A stretch of 64,000 nucleotides of DNA from an uncultured Rickettsiella sp. (GTDB lineage Bacteria; Pseudomonadota; Gammaproteobacteria; Diplorickettsiales; Diplorickettsiaceae): assembly GCA_947058615.1 (NCBI GenBank), contig CAMSHF010000005.1:57521-121520 (forward strand). Direction: 5' to 3'. Shown piece after piece: positions 37,757-48,502 of the stretch. Numbering within the stretch: position 1 is the first letter of the stretch; each line of letters begins with the position of its first letter. A program made the translations under genes and the position numbers. The notes beneath the pieces are model-generated. The model worked only from the letters and a program-made list of their open reading frames with translations. It did not search any database and was not told where the DNA came from.

Positions 37757-38156
37757 AAAATTTAAATAATTTTTATATTATGTTTAAATTTAGATTTAAT
37801 CCTTAAAAAAAGAAAAAATCCAGCTAACCCAAAATCAGTGTTCCAATCAGAAATTGAGATGAACTGCACGCGTTAAATTACCTGATCTTAGCTAATATAG
37901 AAAAAGTAAAATTATTCAAATGCGCAGGAGATCTGCGTTGATGCCATGTAGGGCTACTTTTTAAAACAACTATAATAACAACGAACTGTCCATTTATAAA
38001 TTAAGCTTGAAATTTTGAAAATTTATTGAACGTTTTTATTTTTTTGAGTTAGTCTCAAGATCATTGCATTTTCAATAAAATGAAAAACTGGCTAAAATGG
38101 AAAATAGTTAAATTTAGTTTATCAGCTTAAGATTTATTCATCAGGAATTTAAGAAA
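37757..38156. other. 400-bp AT-rich intergenic region
   Basis: Between rph and the APC transporter, both on the plus strand. I see no gene. One small hairpin is present: CGCAG (37923-37927) pairing with CTGCG (37933-37937) across a 5-base loop, without a T-run. A TTGAG/CTCAA mini-dyad occurs near 38047. No convincing promoter could be picked. Confidence 0.4.
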
Positions 38157-39722
38157 TTGCTAAAGCGTGATATTTCGACGAGTAATATATTAATTGCTGC
38201 AGCAGGGGGCATGGTCGGTTCTGCATGGTTATTTACCCCTTTTATAGGGGCACAAATGGCTGGGCCGAATGTACTTATTAGTTGGATGATTGCCGCATTT
38301 TTTATGTTATTTATTGCGCTGCCGTTATGTGAATTGGGAACGATGCTGCCGATTTCCGGAGGTTTATCTAACTATCCTACTTATACACATGGAAGAGAAG
38401 TCGGTTTTTTATTTTCTTGGACTACCTGGCTTGCTTATGTGGTGATGACGCCAATAGAAATTCAAGCGATTTTGCAATATAGCAGTCACTTCTTTCCTTT
38501 TTTGTTAACTAAGGAAGTCACTTATTTTAAATTATCACAGAGTGGTTATTGGGTTGCTGTAGTGATTATGTTTTTAATTGTGGTTTTGAATAGCTATGGT
38601 ATTAAATTTTTAGCAGAATGTAATAAATACGCAAGTATAATAAAATTTCTTTTACCATCAATTGCTATTGTAGCGTTAATCCGTACCTCACCAACCCTAC
38701 AAAATATCACATTGAATTTAACTAACAAAACGAATTGGATAGAAATATTTTCGGCTTTATCGGCAGGGGGTATCGCGTTTGCGTTTACCGGCTTTCAAAA
38801 TGGTTTAATGCTAGCGGGCGAAGTTAAAAATCCACAGAAAAGTATTCCTATTGCAATTCTAGGGGCTGTTTTCGTCGGTTTTGTTTTATATTTTATGTTG
38901 CAACTAAGCTTTCTCATGGCAGTACCTCAAAGTTATCTGCACCAAGGGTGGCAGCATCTTAGCTTTCCAGGAGATAGTGGACCCTTAGTGGGTTTAACCT
39001 TATTACTAGGTCTTAGTTTAGTAGCGCTATTGTTATTGTTGGATGCAGCTTTTTCTCCTCTAGGTACAACCTTAGTTTACACCGCAGCCACTTCGCGGAT
39101 TTTATATGGGATGGCACTGAATAATCATTTACCTCCTTTTTTTTTAAAACTTAATCGTTATAAAATTCCTTATGTGACACTTTATGCTAATTTTTTAGTA
39201 GGGATATGTGCTTTTTTGCCTTTCCCAGGATGGCAAAAAATGGTGGCTTTTTTGTCTTCAGCTAGCGTGCTTTCGTATGGCATAGGCCCTATTTCTCTGC
39301 TTGCATTACGAAAAATGCAACCTGAGCAACACCGACCTTTCAGATTATCTGCAAGTTTAATTGTTTGTCATATTGCATTTTACGTCGCTAATTTAATGCT
39401 TTACTGGTGCGGGTTTTCGGTGATATGGAAACTTTATGTGGCTATTTTAGTGGGTTTTATTATCTATTTTTGTTACCAAAAGCGTCGTTTTTGGGTCAAT
39501 AATTTTAGTTTATATTGGTTTTTTTCTTATTTATCCATTGTGTTGTTACTTTCGTATTTGGGCCCATTTGGCGGTATAGCGTGTCTCAAATTTCCATTGG
39601 GTATGTTAGTGATCCTCCCTTTTAGTATATTGATGCTTTATCTATCACAATATTGCTTAGTTAAAGATCAAGCCGAAGAAGAATCGCTTGCATTGATGAA
39701 TAAACAATTACAAGATTTATAA
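38157..39722 (+). CDS. APC-superfamily amino acid transporter
   Basis: A 521-residue permease with about 12-14 helices. It opens with the APC signature AAAGGMVGSAWLFTPFIGAQMAGPN, and a second APC motif is TGFQNGLMLAGEVKNPQKSIP. It probably imports or exchanges amino acids. The start is TTG with AGGAA upstream. No in-frame ATG or GTG lies between this codon and the preceding stop. It is convergent with murB with one base between. Confidence 0.9.
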   Translation: MLKRDISTSNILIAAAGGMVGSAWLFTPFIGAQMAGPNVLISWMIAAFFMLFIALPLCELGTMLPISGGLSNYPTYTHGREVGFLFSWTTWLAYVVMTPIEIQAILQYSSHFFPFLLTKEVTYFKLSQSGYWVAVVIMFLIVVLNSYGIKFLAECNKYASIIKFLLPSIAIVALIRTSPTLQNITLNLTNKTNWIEIFSALSAGGIAFAFTGFQNGLMLAGEVKNPQKSIPIAILGAVFVGFVLYFMLQLSFLMAVPQSYLHQGWQHLSFPGDSGPLVGLTLLLGLSLVALLLLLDAAFSPLGTTLVYTAATSRILYGMALNNHLPPFFLKLNRYKIPYVTLYANFLVGICAFLPFPGWQKMVAFLSSASVLSYGIGPISLLALRKMQPEQHRPFRLSASLIVCHIAFYVANLMLYWCGFSVIWKLYVAILVGFIIYFCYQKRRFWVNNFSLYWFFSYLSIVLLLSYLGPFGGIACLKFPLGMLVILPFSILMLYLSQYCLVKDQAEEESLALMNKQLQDL

Positions 39723-39723
39723 T

Positions 39724-40602
39724 TCAAGCTTCGCCAATAATACGTATTTCAGGTATTAAGCGAATATGAAATTTGTGAAATACACACTTTCCAATCTTTT
39801 CAATTAAGGCTTCGATCTCGGTTGCATTAGCCTGGCCCTTATTAATAATAAAATTAGCATGCTTGGTTGATACGGTGGCATCGCCTATCGTCAAGCCTTT
39901 AAGTCCGCATGCTTCAATCAAACGTGCCGCATAATCACCCGGAGGATTGCGAAATACTGAACCGCAATTGGGTTCATTCGTAGGCTGAGTGTCGGCACGA
40001 TATTTCAGTAAGTTCCGAATTTTTTTTAGGGATTCTTCCTTGCTGCCTGATTTTAATTGGAATTCTGCCGCTAAATAGTATTCACCTGGGAATACGCTGA
40101 CATGACGGTAAGCAATCTTATATTCACTCGGATAACGAATTTTTTTTTCACCTTGCCGATTGACAGTAAGAACAGATTTGACGATATTCCAGGTTTCGTA
40201 ACCATCACATCCTGCATTCATCACTAAAGCGCCACCAATGGTACCCGGGATGCCCGCTAGAAATTCAGCACCGAATAAATTTTTTCTTGCCGAGAAACGA
40301 GCAAAGGCAGGGGAAGCAACACCGACTTCCGCATAGAGTGTTACAGAGTCAATACTTTTTAATTTTTTTAGTGCACCTTGTGTGATAACCACAGTCCCTT
40401 GGATACCACCATCGCGAATGAGAGTGTTGCTACCTAAACCTAAAAAAATTAAAGACTCTTGAAGAGGGACTTGTTTAATAAAGTTAATTAAGTCATCGAT
40501 ATCAGCCGGTTTATATAAGCGATCGACTTTACCACCCACTTGCCATGAAGAATATTCAGCCAATGATACATTCTCTAGAAGCTGACCGCGTAAATTTTTC
40601 AT
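39724..40602 (-). CDS. murB: UDP-N-acetylenolpyruvoylglucosamine reductase
   Basis: The second committed step of peptidoglycan precursor synthesis. The 292-residue FAD enzyme has FLGLGSNTLIRD, the GIPGTIGGALVMNAG motif and the catalytic serine region PNCGSVFRNP. It is six bases downstream of murC. The usual next genes ddl and ftsQ are absent. Confidence 0.95.
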   Translation of the reverse strand: MKNLRGQLLENVSLAEYSSWQVGGKVDRLYKPADIDDLINFIKQVPLQESLIFLGLGSNTLIRDGGIQGTVVITQGALKKLKSIDSVTLYAEVGVASPAFARFSARKNLFGAEFLAGIPGTIGGALVMNAGCDGYETWNIVKSVLTVNRQGEKKIRYPSEYKIAYRHVSVFPGEYYLAAEFQLKSGSKEESLKKIRNLLKYRADTQPTNEPNCGSVFRNPPGDYAARLIEACGLKGLTIGDATVSTKHANFIINKGQANATEIEALIEKIGKCVFHKFHIRLIPEIRIIGEA

Positions 40603-40608
40603 AATAAG

Positions 40609-42024
40609 TTATTTACTCTCGATTGAGAGTGCGAGATTCTGTGCAATATTGCCAATATCTCCTGCCCCTTGTAATAACAATACATCACCATCGTGTAAAA
40701 CTTCATGTAAAGTTTCGGTAAGACTATTTTTATCTTCGATATGGATAGGACTGGATTGATTATTTAAATGTATCGATTTTAATAAAGTGGCACTATCCGC
40801 GCCAGGGATCGGGGTTTCGCCTGCTGAATAAACATTAAGTAACAACAAACGATCAACCTCAGATAAAATTTCTACAAAATCAGAAAATAAATCGCGTGTT
40901 CGAGTATAGCGATGAGGTTGATACGTCATGACTAAACGGCGATTGGGCCATGCATTGCGAATGGCTTTTACAGTCGCTGCAATTTCGCGAGGATGATGTC
41001 CATAGTCATCAATTAATAAAGCATGACCTTGTTTACACTTAAATCTTCCAAGTATCTGGAAGCGTCGATCCACACCACTGAAATGTGATAAAGCACTACC
41101 TATCACATCATCTTTAATCCCTAATTCGGAGGCAACGGCAATCGCCGCGAGTGCGTTTAAAGCATTATGTTCGCCAGGTAGATTTAGGGTGATATCCAAT
41201 GGTTTTTTCTTTGGTCGAATGACACTAAAATAGTTTTTAATCCCTTTTTGCTGAAAAGAGGTAATACGGATATCCGCATCCTCACTAAATCCATAGGTAA
41301 TAATAGGACGCATAATATCAGGCAAGATCGATCGGACAAAAGGATCATCGGCACACATAATGGCTAAGCCGTAAAAAGGTAAATGCCATAAAAATTCTAA
41401 AAAGCTTTTTTTTAATTGCTGAAAATTATCATTGTAAGTTCCCATATGATCCCTATCGATATTGGTCACAATGGCAATCATGGGTTTTAAATATAAGAAA
41501 GAGGCATCGCTTTCATCCGCTTCAGCAACAAGGTAACGACCTGTCCCTAAACAGGCATGTGTACGGGTGCTATTTAATTTTCCACCAATAACAAACGTTG
41601 GGTCAAGTCCGCCTTCTCCTAACAAACTGGCGACTAAACTCGTTGTCGTGGTTTTTCCATGTGTTCCTGCGACAGCAACACTATAACGAAAACGCATTAT
41701 TTCTGCGAGCATTAAGGCTCTTGGAACGACGGGTATACGTGCATTACGTGCCGCTTGAATTTCCACATTGTCATCAGACACCGCACTTGAGTAGACAATC
41801 ACATCGGCATTATAAATGTGTCTTTCATGGTGACCCTGTTGGATCTGTGCACCTAATTTTTTTAGGTGTTGGGTCATGGTATTTTCTTGGAGATCCGAGC
41901 CTGAAATAATATAACCTTCATTGAGTAATATCTCAGCAATACCGCCCATCCCAGCACCACCAATACCCACAAAATGGAGATGTTGAATGCGTCCCATTGG
42001 ATGCTCAACAAAAGGGATTTTCAT
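40609..42024 (-). CDS. murC: UDP-N-acetylmuramate--L-alanine ligase
   Basis: Adds L-Ala to UDP-MurNAc. The 471-residue Mur ligase has an N-terminal [19 protein letters not shown] site [14 protein letters not shown] (near residue 115) and the C-terminal [10 protein letters not shown] motif. It is followed closely by murB on the same strand. An FkbM-type gene separates it from ftsW. Confidence 0.96.
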   Translation of the reverse strand: MKIPFVEHPMGRIQHLHFVGIGGAGMGGIAEILLNEGYIISGSDLQENTMTQHLKKLGAQIQQGHHERHIYNADVIVYSSAVSDDNVEIQAARNARIPVVPRALMLAEIMRFRYSVAVAGTHGKTTTTSLVASLLGEGGLDPTFVIGGKLNSTRTHACLGTGRYLVAEADESDASFLYLKPMIAIVTNIDRDHMGTYNDNFQQLKKSFLEFLWHLPFYGLAIMCADDPFVRSILPDIMRPIITYGFSEDADIRITSFQQKGIKNYFSVIRPKKKPLDITLNLPGEHNALNALAAIAVASELGIKDDVIGSALSHFSGVDRRFQILGRFKCKQGHALLIDDYGHHPREIAATVKAIRNAWPNRRLVMTYQPHRYTRTRDLFSDFVEILSEVDRLLLLNVYSAGETPIPGADSATLLKSIHLNNQSSPIHIEDKNSLTETLHEVLHDGDVLLLQGAGDIGNIAQNLALSIESK

Positions 42025-42113
42025 AACATAAACCTATGATACGAATGAATTAAAGGGGTGTATTGTGGCATTAGTTGTGTATAGGCTCAATAGTTCAATT
42101 TTTTATAGCACAT

Positions 42114-43046
42114 TTATTCTAAAGGTGTAGTTGTTGCTATTATCAGAGAATAAAACTGGTTTTTGGGTCGAGTGAGTGGTCTTAGAACGATCTCATACCC
42201 TGATAAGAGTCTTACCAATAAATTTATTAAGCCGCTATTTAGCTTTTTTCGTTCAAGGGTATAAAAATAAGCATAGTGAAGTGGAGACAAGTAGTCAAAA
42301 ATGGCTTGAGAACCTGTTTCCCCTTGCGAGGTATGTGCTTCGAAGAGAACAACGGGTTGGTACTGAATTAAGGTTTGCTTTAGCCCCTGTAGGGCTTGTA
42401 GTTCAAATCCTTCAATATCCAGTTTTATTATCCCGATTGAGGAAGCTTTAAAATCCCGATATAAAATGGTATCCCCTTTTTCTACATTAAGCTTTTTATA
42501 AGTTGCTGTGTGGGGGCATTTAAGATTGAATTTAGAACCACCTAAATTTTCTGAGTTTTCAATAAAAGGCAGAGTGCCAGATTCATTGCTCAAACCGATA
42601 GGAGCCATATGAATATTTTTTGTCTGATTTAAAAAAATGTTCGTTTCCAGTAATTTTAAAGCCGTTGGATTAGGTTCAAAGGCGATCACTTCTTTAAAAT
42701 AGCGTGAAAAAAAGAGTGAATGATTTCCAATGTTAGCACCGACATCTATAAATGTTTGTTGTTTAAATTTTGCTAAATAATGTTTAAAAACGGTTTCAAA
42801 GCTGATTAATAATTCTTCTTCATATAAGCCGTTAAGTACTATCCATTGGCCTATTGCATCACTAGGAACACAGGCCAGCTGAGGATAGTTTTTCAAGCGA
42901 TTTTTTCTTTGTACTTTTTTTAAGTATCGTCTTAAATGGTGTTGGGAGAATCTTGAATACCAAGGCAAATGATATACAACCCGTTGTATTTCAGAGGATT
43001 TCATCCGAAGACGATTTAAAACTAGACGCGCTAAAGAGAAAAACAT
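42114..43046 (-). CDS. FkbM-family methyltransferase in the murG position
   Basis: A 310-residue protein with a class I SAM-binding motif (IDVGANIGNHSLFFS, residues 100-114), AFEPNP acidic motif and the FkbM signature IIKLDIEGFELQALQGL. FkbM enzymes methylate sugars or other small groups in glycans. It has a basic, amphipathic N-terminus. It lies directly after ftsW (no bases between stop and start), where canonical dcw clusters carry murG. The substrate is unknown. A role in modifying surface glycan is an inference. Confidence 0.82.
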   Translation of the reverse strand: MFFSLARLVLNRLRMKSSEIQRVVYHLPWYSRFSQHHLRRYLKKVQRKNRLKNYPQLACVPSDAIGQWIVLNGLYEEELLISFETVFKHYLAKFKQQTFIDVGANIGNHSLFFSRYFKEVIAFEPNPTALKLLETNIFLNQTKNIHMAPIGLSNESGTLPFIENSENLGGSKFNLKCPHTATYKKLNVEKGDTILYRDFKASSIGIIKLDIEGFELQALQGLKQTLIQYQPVVLFEAHTSQGETGSQAIFDYLSPLHYAYFYTLERKKLNSGLINLLVRLLSGYEIVLRPLTRPKNQFYSLIIATTTPLE

Positions 43047-44204
43047 TTAATTGCAGGCTTTAAATCCAAACTGAACTAAGCGATATTCATAATCGATACG
43101 CAATAATAGAGCGAGTAGCGTGCAAGTAATGAGTAAACTGCTACCTCCATAGCTCATCAGTGGTAACGTTAAACCTTTGGTAGGTAATACACCGGTATTG
43201 ACTCCGATATTAATCATGACTTGTAAAGCGATATTTAAACCAATGCCATAGGCAAGATAAGCGGAAAAAAACTGGCCAATATTAAAACAATGATAGCCTA
43301 TCGTTAAAGCTCGCCAAACTAATAGTGAGAATAATAGAATCACAAATAATCCACCGATTAGACCTAATTCTTCAGTCAGAACTGCAAACAAAAAGTCGGT
43401 ATGCCCTTCAGGAAGGTAAAATAATTTTTGTATACTTTCACCCAGTCCGACGCCAAACCAGCCACCACGTCCAAAAGCAATCAATGATTGGGTTAATTGA
43501 TAACCTGAATCAAATTGGTTAGCCCAAGGATTAAGAAACGTCGTTAAACGTGCTAAGCGATAGGGCGAACTAATGGCTAAAACGCCTAAAATAATCGCGA
43601 CTCCCGACAGTAAAATGATAAATTGCCAAATGCGTACACCCGCTAAAAATAACATTCCTAAGCTGGTTATTAATATGACGGTGGCTGCTCCAAAGTCGGG
43701 CTCACGTAGTAGTAGGAAAGTAATGACGGCTAATACCATTAACGGTTTCAGAAAGCCACGAATTTGATTTTGTACTTGTTTTTCTTGACGCACTAAATAG
43801 CCCGAGAGATAAACAATCATAGTGAGTTTGACGAATTCAGAAACTTGTAATCCAAAAGGCCCAAAACCTAACCAACGCATACTTCCATTCACTTGTTTCC
43901 CAATACCAGGTAATAGAACTAAAAATAATAAACCCATATTAAGCACTAACAATGGCAGGCTGATTTGCTGCCAATAAGAGGTTTTTATTTGTACAACAAT
44001 GATTCCTACAGCGATTCCTAAGATTAAATAAAAAAGCTGATGGAAAAAAAAATGGAAGGGCTGACCATACTGATGTTCAGAAATCACAATAGAGGTTGAG
44101 GCGACCATGAGCAAACCCAAAGCGAGCAAGGTTGCGATGATAATAAGCAACCACCGATCATACAACATAATGGATGAAACATCCGGATTGCTAATTTTAG
44201 ACAT
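43047..44204 (-). CDS. ftsW: Peptidoglycan glycosyltransferase FtsW
   Basis: SEDS-family septal glycan polymerase. The 385-residue protein has ten membrane helices, the catalytic-loop segment LREPDFGAATVILITSLGMLF (aspartate in EPDFG), GYQLTQSLIAFGRGGWFGVGLG and AVLTEELGLIG. It lies between murD and the FkbM gene. Its partner transpeptidase is not in the window. Confidence 0.95.
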   Translation of the reverse strand: MSKISNPDVSSIMLYDRWLLIIIATLLALGLLMVASTSIVISEHQYGQPFHFFFHQLFYLILGIAVGIIVVQIKTSYWQQISLPLLVLNMGLLFLVLLPGIGKQVNGSMRWLGFGPFGLQVSEFVKLTMIVYLSGYLVRQEKQVQNQIRGFLKPLMVLAVITFLLLREPDFGAATVILITSLGMLFLAGVRIWQFIILLSGVAIILGVLAISSPYRLARLTTFLNPWANQFDSGYQLTQSLIAFGRGGWFGVGLGESIQKLFYLPEGHTDFLFAVLTEELGLIGGLFVILLFSLLVWRALTIGYHCFNIGQFFSAYLAYGIGLNIALQVMINIGVNTGVLPTKGLTLPLMSYGGSSLLITCTLLALLLRIDYEYRLVQFGFKACN

Positions 44205-44205
44205 A

Positions 44206-45564
44206 TCAATGGATTCCTTGGGCTAATCCAGTAAAAATATCGCCACGTTCCTCATAATTTTTAAACATATCCATGCTGGCACAGGCAGGTGATAGAAGTA
44301 CAATATCTCCTGGTGTCGCTGTTCGATAGGCTAAATTCACCGCCTGCTCCATATTGGCAGATATTGCAACCGAAGTGCTTTTTTCTAAAGTATTTTTTAA
44401 TAAAGGGGCATCTTGGCCAATTAAAATCATTTTTTTAACATAGCGCTTTACCGCCTCGTTTAACAAAGAAAAATTGGCCCCTTTGCCTAAACCTCCTGCA
44501 ATTAAAATAATTTTACCTGGAATAGAGGGTCCGAACCCATTTAATGCCGCGAGGGTTGCTCCAATATTAGTCGCTTTAGAATCATTATACCAACTGACCC
44601 CTTTATGCTCTCTGACCCATTGGCAGCGATGAGGTAAACCTTTAAATTGGCATAGTGCCGTTAACATTTCAGGAGTACGTAGTCCAATAGCATGCCCTAT
44701 CGTTAAAGCCGCTAAGGCATTGGCCCAATTATGTCGGCCTTTGAGCAACATTTTTTCAACAGGCAGTAATATTTGATGGCCTTCTGCAAGATAGTTTTTT
44801 TGCTTGATGCGCTGTAAGCAAAATCCCTGAGAATCAGATTTTGATGGATCGAAGCCGAAACTGATCGTTTTTTTTGTTTTAGATTCAGGATAAGTAGTGC
44901 GATCTTCTCGATTCCATAAAGCGATTTCACAGGCATGGTAAATACGCTGTTTCGCTTGTATATAAGCGGCTAAGGTTTTATGTCGATCCAAATGATCCGG
45001 ACTGATATTGAGTATACAGGCTAATTTAGGCCGCAAACTGTACGTTGTTTCTAATTGAAAACTTGAAATTTCTAATACATAAAAATCGGGTTGAGGTTCA
45101 TCAAGCAAATCCAATGCCGGTTTACCAATGTTTCCGCCTACAGCCACTTTTAAGTTAGATTGACGTATCATATCGCCTACGATACTGGTTACCGTTCCCT
45201 TGGCATTGCTGCCGGTGATGGCGATGAGTGGCGCGCGTGCTTGTTGGGCAAATAACTCAATATCGCCTAGCGGTGTTAGTTGAGATTGTTTAATGATAGA
45301 GGCGATATTTTTTTCATTGAGATCAATCCCAGGACTGACAATTAATTCATTACAAAATTTAAAATAGACCGGGTCAAAGGATCCCAAATGATAGGGAGTT
45401 TGTGGGAATTCTTTCTGGAATTCCGATAGTTTAGGTGGATTTAATCGACTATCTAAGAGCGTGAAAGGCAGTTTGAGTCGTTTAAAATAGCGTGCGCAGG
45501 AAAGGCCCGTTTCACCTAAACCCAGAATGAGACGTTGATGCGGAGTGTGATTAAAGTGTGGCAT
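44206..45564 (-). CDS. murD: UDP-N-acetylmuramoylalanine--D-glutamate ligase
   Basis: Adds D-Glu to UDP-MurNAc-L-Ala. About 452 residues: an N-terminal [17 protein letters not shown] loop [17 protein letters not shown], and the C-terminal [20 protein letters not shown] motif. The ATG at 45564 is preceded by GGAGGCGG, so it is preferred over an adjacent TTG. It overlaps the end of mnmA. Confidence 0.95.
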   Translation of the reverse strand: MPHFNHTPHQRLILGLGETGLSCARYFKRLKLPFTLLDSRLNPPKLSEFQKEFPQTPYHLGSFDPVYFKFCNELIVSPGIDLNEKNIASIIKQSQLTPLGDIELFAQQARAPLIAITGSNAKGTVTSIVGDMIRQSNLKVAVGGNIGKPALDLLDEPQPDFYVLEISSFQLETTYSLRPKLACILNISPDHLDRHKTLAAYIQAKQRIYHACEIALWNREDRTTYPESKTKKTISFGFDPSKSDSQGFCLQRIKQKNYLAEGHQILLPVEKMLLKGRHNWANALAALTIGHAIGLRTPEMLTALCQFKGLPHRCQWVREHKGVSWYNDSKATNIGATLAALNGFGPSIPGKIILIAGGLGKGANFSLLNEAVKRYVKKMILIGQDAPLLKNTLEKSTSVAISANMEQAVNLAYRTATPGDIVLLSPACASMDMFKNYEERGDIFTGLAQGIH

Positions 45565-46654
45565 CAATAATACCGCCTCCTAAACAGTTCTGTTCTTGAT
45601 AAAAAACAACCGATTGGCCCGGTGTAATCGCCCGTTGTGGCGTTTCAAATTCAACTCGATAAGTACTGTTTTTAGAAGGTTTGATTAGGCAAGGCGTGTC
45701 GAGTTGCCGATACCGTGTTTTTGCGGTGCAATTTAACGGTTTTATAGGAACACAATTGTCGATCCAATGGAGCCGTGTACACATCAAAGCAGGGGCAAAA
45801 AGTGCCGGATGATTTTCACCTTGCACGACGATTAATGTATTTCGATCGCACTGTTTTTCGGCCACATACCAAGGGATCCCAGATTTTTCTCGTCGACCGC
45901 CAATGCCGAGTCCTTGACGCTGACCTATTGTGTAATACATTAGGCCATCATGTTGTCCCACTACTTCACCCTCTAAAGTTTCTATATTTCCAGGTTGTTC
46001 CGGCAAATAGGTTTGTAAAAAACTTTTAAATCGACGTTCGCCGATAAAACAAATTCCGGTACTATCTTTTTTAGTTGCATTAATAAATCCGGCGGATTGA
46101 GCGATTTCTCGAACCTTTAGTTTAGTCAAGTTTTCGAGTGGAAATAAGGTTTTAGCTAAAGCTTCTTGACTTAAAGTGTATAAAAAATAGGTTTGATCCT
46201 TATTTTTATCGGCGCATTTCAGTAATTGGTAGGTATTATGGTTATAGGATTTTCCGGCGTAATGACCGGTCGCAATAAAATCGGCACCACATTCCAGTGC
46301 ATAAGCTAGAAAGGTTTTGAACTTAATTTCTTTATTACAGAGAATATCGGGGTTGGGTGTACGGCCTTGTTGATATTCTGCTAAAAATTGCGTAAATACG
46401 CGATCCCAATATTCCGCTGCAAAATTAATGGTATGCAATGGAATTTTTAACTGATCACAAATAGCTCGAGCGTCCGCAATATCCGCACTGGCAGAACAAT
46501 AATCTTCGGTATCGTCTTCTTCCCAGTTCTTCATAAAGAGTCCTTCGACTTGATAGCCTTGCTCTTTGAGCAATAAAGCCGTCACTGAGGAGTCGACACC
46601 TCCGGATAAGCCGACCATAACACGTTGTTTTTTCATACGATTTTTAAGTGGCAT
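45551..46654 (-). CDS. mnmA: tRNA-specific 2-thiouridylase MnmA
   Basis: Makes the 2-thio group of wobble uridine in tRNA for Lys, Glu and Gln. The 367-residue protein has the PP-loop [10 protein letters not shown] near residue 15, catalytic cysteines in [12 protein letters not shown] and [13 protein letters not shown], and a C-terminal beta-barrel. A nearby in-frame ATG (MKKQRVMV) is an alternative start. It heads the run into murD, which is an unusual pairing. Confidence 0.95.
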   Translation of the reverse strand: MPLKNRMKKQRVMVGLSGGVDSSVTALLLKEQGYQVEGLFMKNWEEDDTEDYCSASADIADARAICDQLKIPLHTINFAAEYWDRVFTQFLAEYQQGRTPNPDILCNKEIKFKTFLAYALECGADFIATGHYAGKSYNHNTYQLLKCADKNKDQTYFLYTLSQEALAKTLFPLENLTKLKVREIAQSAGFINATKKDSTGICFIGERRFKSFLQTYLPEQPGNIETLEGEVVGQHDGLMYYTIGQRQGLGIGGRREKSGIPWYVAEKQCDRNTLIVVQGENHPALFAPALMCTRLHWIDNCVPIKPLNCTAKTRYRQLDTPCLIKPSKNSTYRVEFETPQRAITPGQSVVFYQEQNCLGGGIIDATL

Positions 46655-46703
46655 GGTGATAGTATTGGGATGTAATTTACCTCCATTTAGGTTCAGTTTC
46701 CAG

Positions 46704-47342
46704 TCATTGACTCACTAGGTTTTTATAGTCTTGTTTAATACTGGCTTCATCATGCGGAGGAGAAAAAATGGCAATCAATTTACCTTCGGGATTAATTAAA
46801 TAGAGCGTACCGCTATGGTCGATCTGGTAATTATCTTCCGAAGCTTTGCTTTGCTGGGCTTGGATATAGACAACACCCATCTGTTTACTTAACAGTTGAA
46901 TGCCCGCTGAAGGTCCTGAGACACCGATAAAATGAGGGTTAAACGCTTTAACATAAGTATCGACGACTTTTGGTGTATCTCTTCTGGGGTCCAGTGTAAT
47001 GAAGATCACTTGCGGAAGCCGAATTTTTTCGGCCTTCAATTCCTTATAAAGCTGTGTCAATAGCGTCATCGTGAGTGGGCAAATGCTTTGACAATGCGTA
47101 AAGCCAAAGAAGAGCAAACTAAAATGACCTTTTAAATTAGAATGAGTAAAAGGTTTGTGACCGTTAACGAGGTGAAACTCAGGGATTAATTGCGGTTGTT
47201 CAATATTAGTTGCCGTAACGGGTGGCGGAACGATACGGATTTTTGCAGAATGCCATAGATTGAAACCGATACCTAAGCCTACGGCGAGTACGGCGAAAAT
47301 AATAAAGGCTAAAAATCTTTTATTAGAGATAGGGCAGGTCAT
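46704..47342 (-). CDS. SCO1/SenC copper chaperone
   Basis: Delivers copper to the CuA site of cytochrome oxidase. From the ATG at 47342 ([16 protein letters not shown] upstream) it has a membrane anchor, then a thioredoxin fold with the copper motif CQSIC ([12 protein letters not shown]) and the distant histidine in [10 protein letters not shown]. It shares one base with the end of ctaB (TAATG), so the two are coupled. Confidence 0.92.
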   Translation of the reverse strand: MTCPISNKRFLAFIIFAVLAVGLGIGFNLWHSAKIRIVPPPVTATNIEQPQLIPEFHLVNGHKPFTHSNLKGHFSLLFFGFTHCQSICPLTMTLLTQLYKELKAEKIRLPQVIFITLDPRRDTPKVVDTYVKAFNPHFIGVSGPSAGIQLLSKQMGVVYIQAQQSKASEDNYQIDHSGTLYLINPEGKLIAIFSPPHDEASIKQDYKNLVSQ

Positions 47343-48238
47343 TAAATACTCCTCATTAAAGAATGGTCCATGAACAAACAAGCAAAAAGCATGAGCAAAT
47401 AAAAATTTGAGTAATGAAAGGTTTTTATTGCGGCGGAGGTTTTGGGTTGCTTTATTAAATTAGCGGCTATCACGATAAAGCCAATATTTAATAGTAAAGC
47501 CGCAGTTAAATAAAAAAAACCACTCATGCCAATGCTGAACGGTAACAAACTGACCCCACTTAAAAGCAACGTATAAAGCAGAATGTGTTGTTTGGTAAAA
47601 GCAATACCGTGTGTCACGGGTAGCATGGGAAGATGGCTTTTAATATAGTCATCGTGTCTGGCAATGGCGAGCGACCAAAAATGCGGGGGTGTCCAGATGA
47701 AAATAATTAAAACGAGAATTAATCCCCCTGGATCAATGTTTCCGGTTACGGCTGTCCAACCTAATAGTGGAGGCATTGCACCTGCCAAACCCCCAATCAC
47801 GATATTTTGCGTGGTGTGTCGTTTTAGATAGAGTGTATAAATAAAGGCATAAACGATTAAACTAAAAAAGCTTAAAAAGCAGGTTAAAACATTACTGGTT
47901 AAGTCTAATACGAGAAGTCCGAGTAAACTTGTACTTAACGAAAATAATAAAACGTGTGAGGTAGAGATTTTTTTTTGTGGTAAAGGTCGTCGTTCAGTTC
48001 GTGCCATGCGCTTATCCAAGCGTTGTTCCAATAAATGATTCAGCGCTCCTGCGGAAATAGCGACCAAACCAATCCCTAATAAGGTATATAAACTTAACGA
48101 CAAAGAAAGTGGCGTTGGAGAGGCTAAGACCATGCCCACCCAAACCGTGATTAACATTAAACCCGTTACACGCCATTTCCCTAATTCCAAATAGATGTGC
48201 GTTTTTTTAGCGAGTTCAGCTGAAAAATTCTTTAGCAT
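47342..48238 (-). CDS. ctaB: Protohaem IX farnesyltransferase (haem O synthase)
   Basis: Adds farnesyl to haem B to give haem O, the precursor of haem A. The 298-residue UbiA-family protein has about nine helices and the prenyl-diphosphate motif NHLLEQRLDKRMARTERRPLP (near residue 67). It is on the same strand as ctaA but separated from it by two opposite-strand orphans and about 2 kb. Confidence 0.94.
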   Translation of the reverse strand: MLKNFSAELAKKTHIYLELGKWRVTGLMLITVWVGMVLASPTPLSLSLSLYTLLGIGLVAISAGALNHLLEQRLDKRMARTERRPLPQKKISTSHVLLFSLSTSLLGLLVLDLTSNVLTCFLSFFSLIVYAFIYTLYLKRHTTQNIVIGGLAGAMPPLLGWTAVTGNIDPGGLILVLIIFIWTPPHFWSLAIARHDDYIKSHLPMLPVTHGIAFTKQHILLYTLLLSGVSLLPFSIGMSGFFYLTAALLLNIGFIVIAANLIKQPKTSAAIKTFHYSNFYLLMLFACLFMDHSLMRSI

Positions 48239-48502
48239 GTTCTTCCTTTATCTTTTCAAATCCGTTAAAAAATTATACGAGAATAATTTTATTAAAGGTA
48301 GAGGTTGACAGAAATAGTCGCGATAATTAGTTCTTTAATATCGCGCTTATTTTTATACCAATATTGTTAATTTTTAAATTTAAATTTTTTTAAACAATTT
48401 AAAAAAATAACTGGACAAAAATTATTTAATAATGATAGATTGTTCGCGGTTAAAAATTACTATTTTTAATTAAATAAAAATAATAAAAAAGGGGGAATAT
48501 TT
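48239..48502. other. AT-rich region upstream of the coiled-coil orphan
   Basis: 264 bases between the divergent ctaB and the orphan at 48503. A TTGACA is present (48304-48309) but no matching -10 at 16-18 bases. Several A/T homopolymers and a strong AAGGGGG before the orphan ATG suggest that the gene is expressed. Confidence 0.3.
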
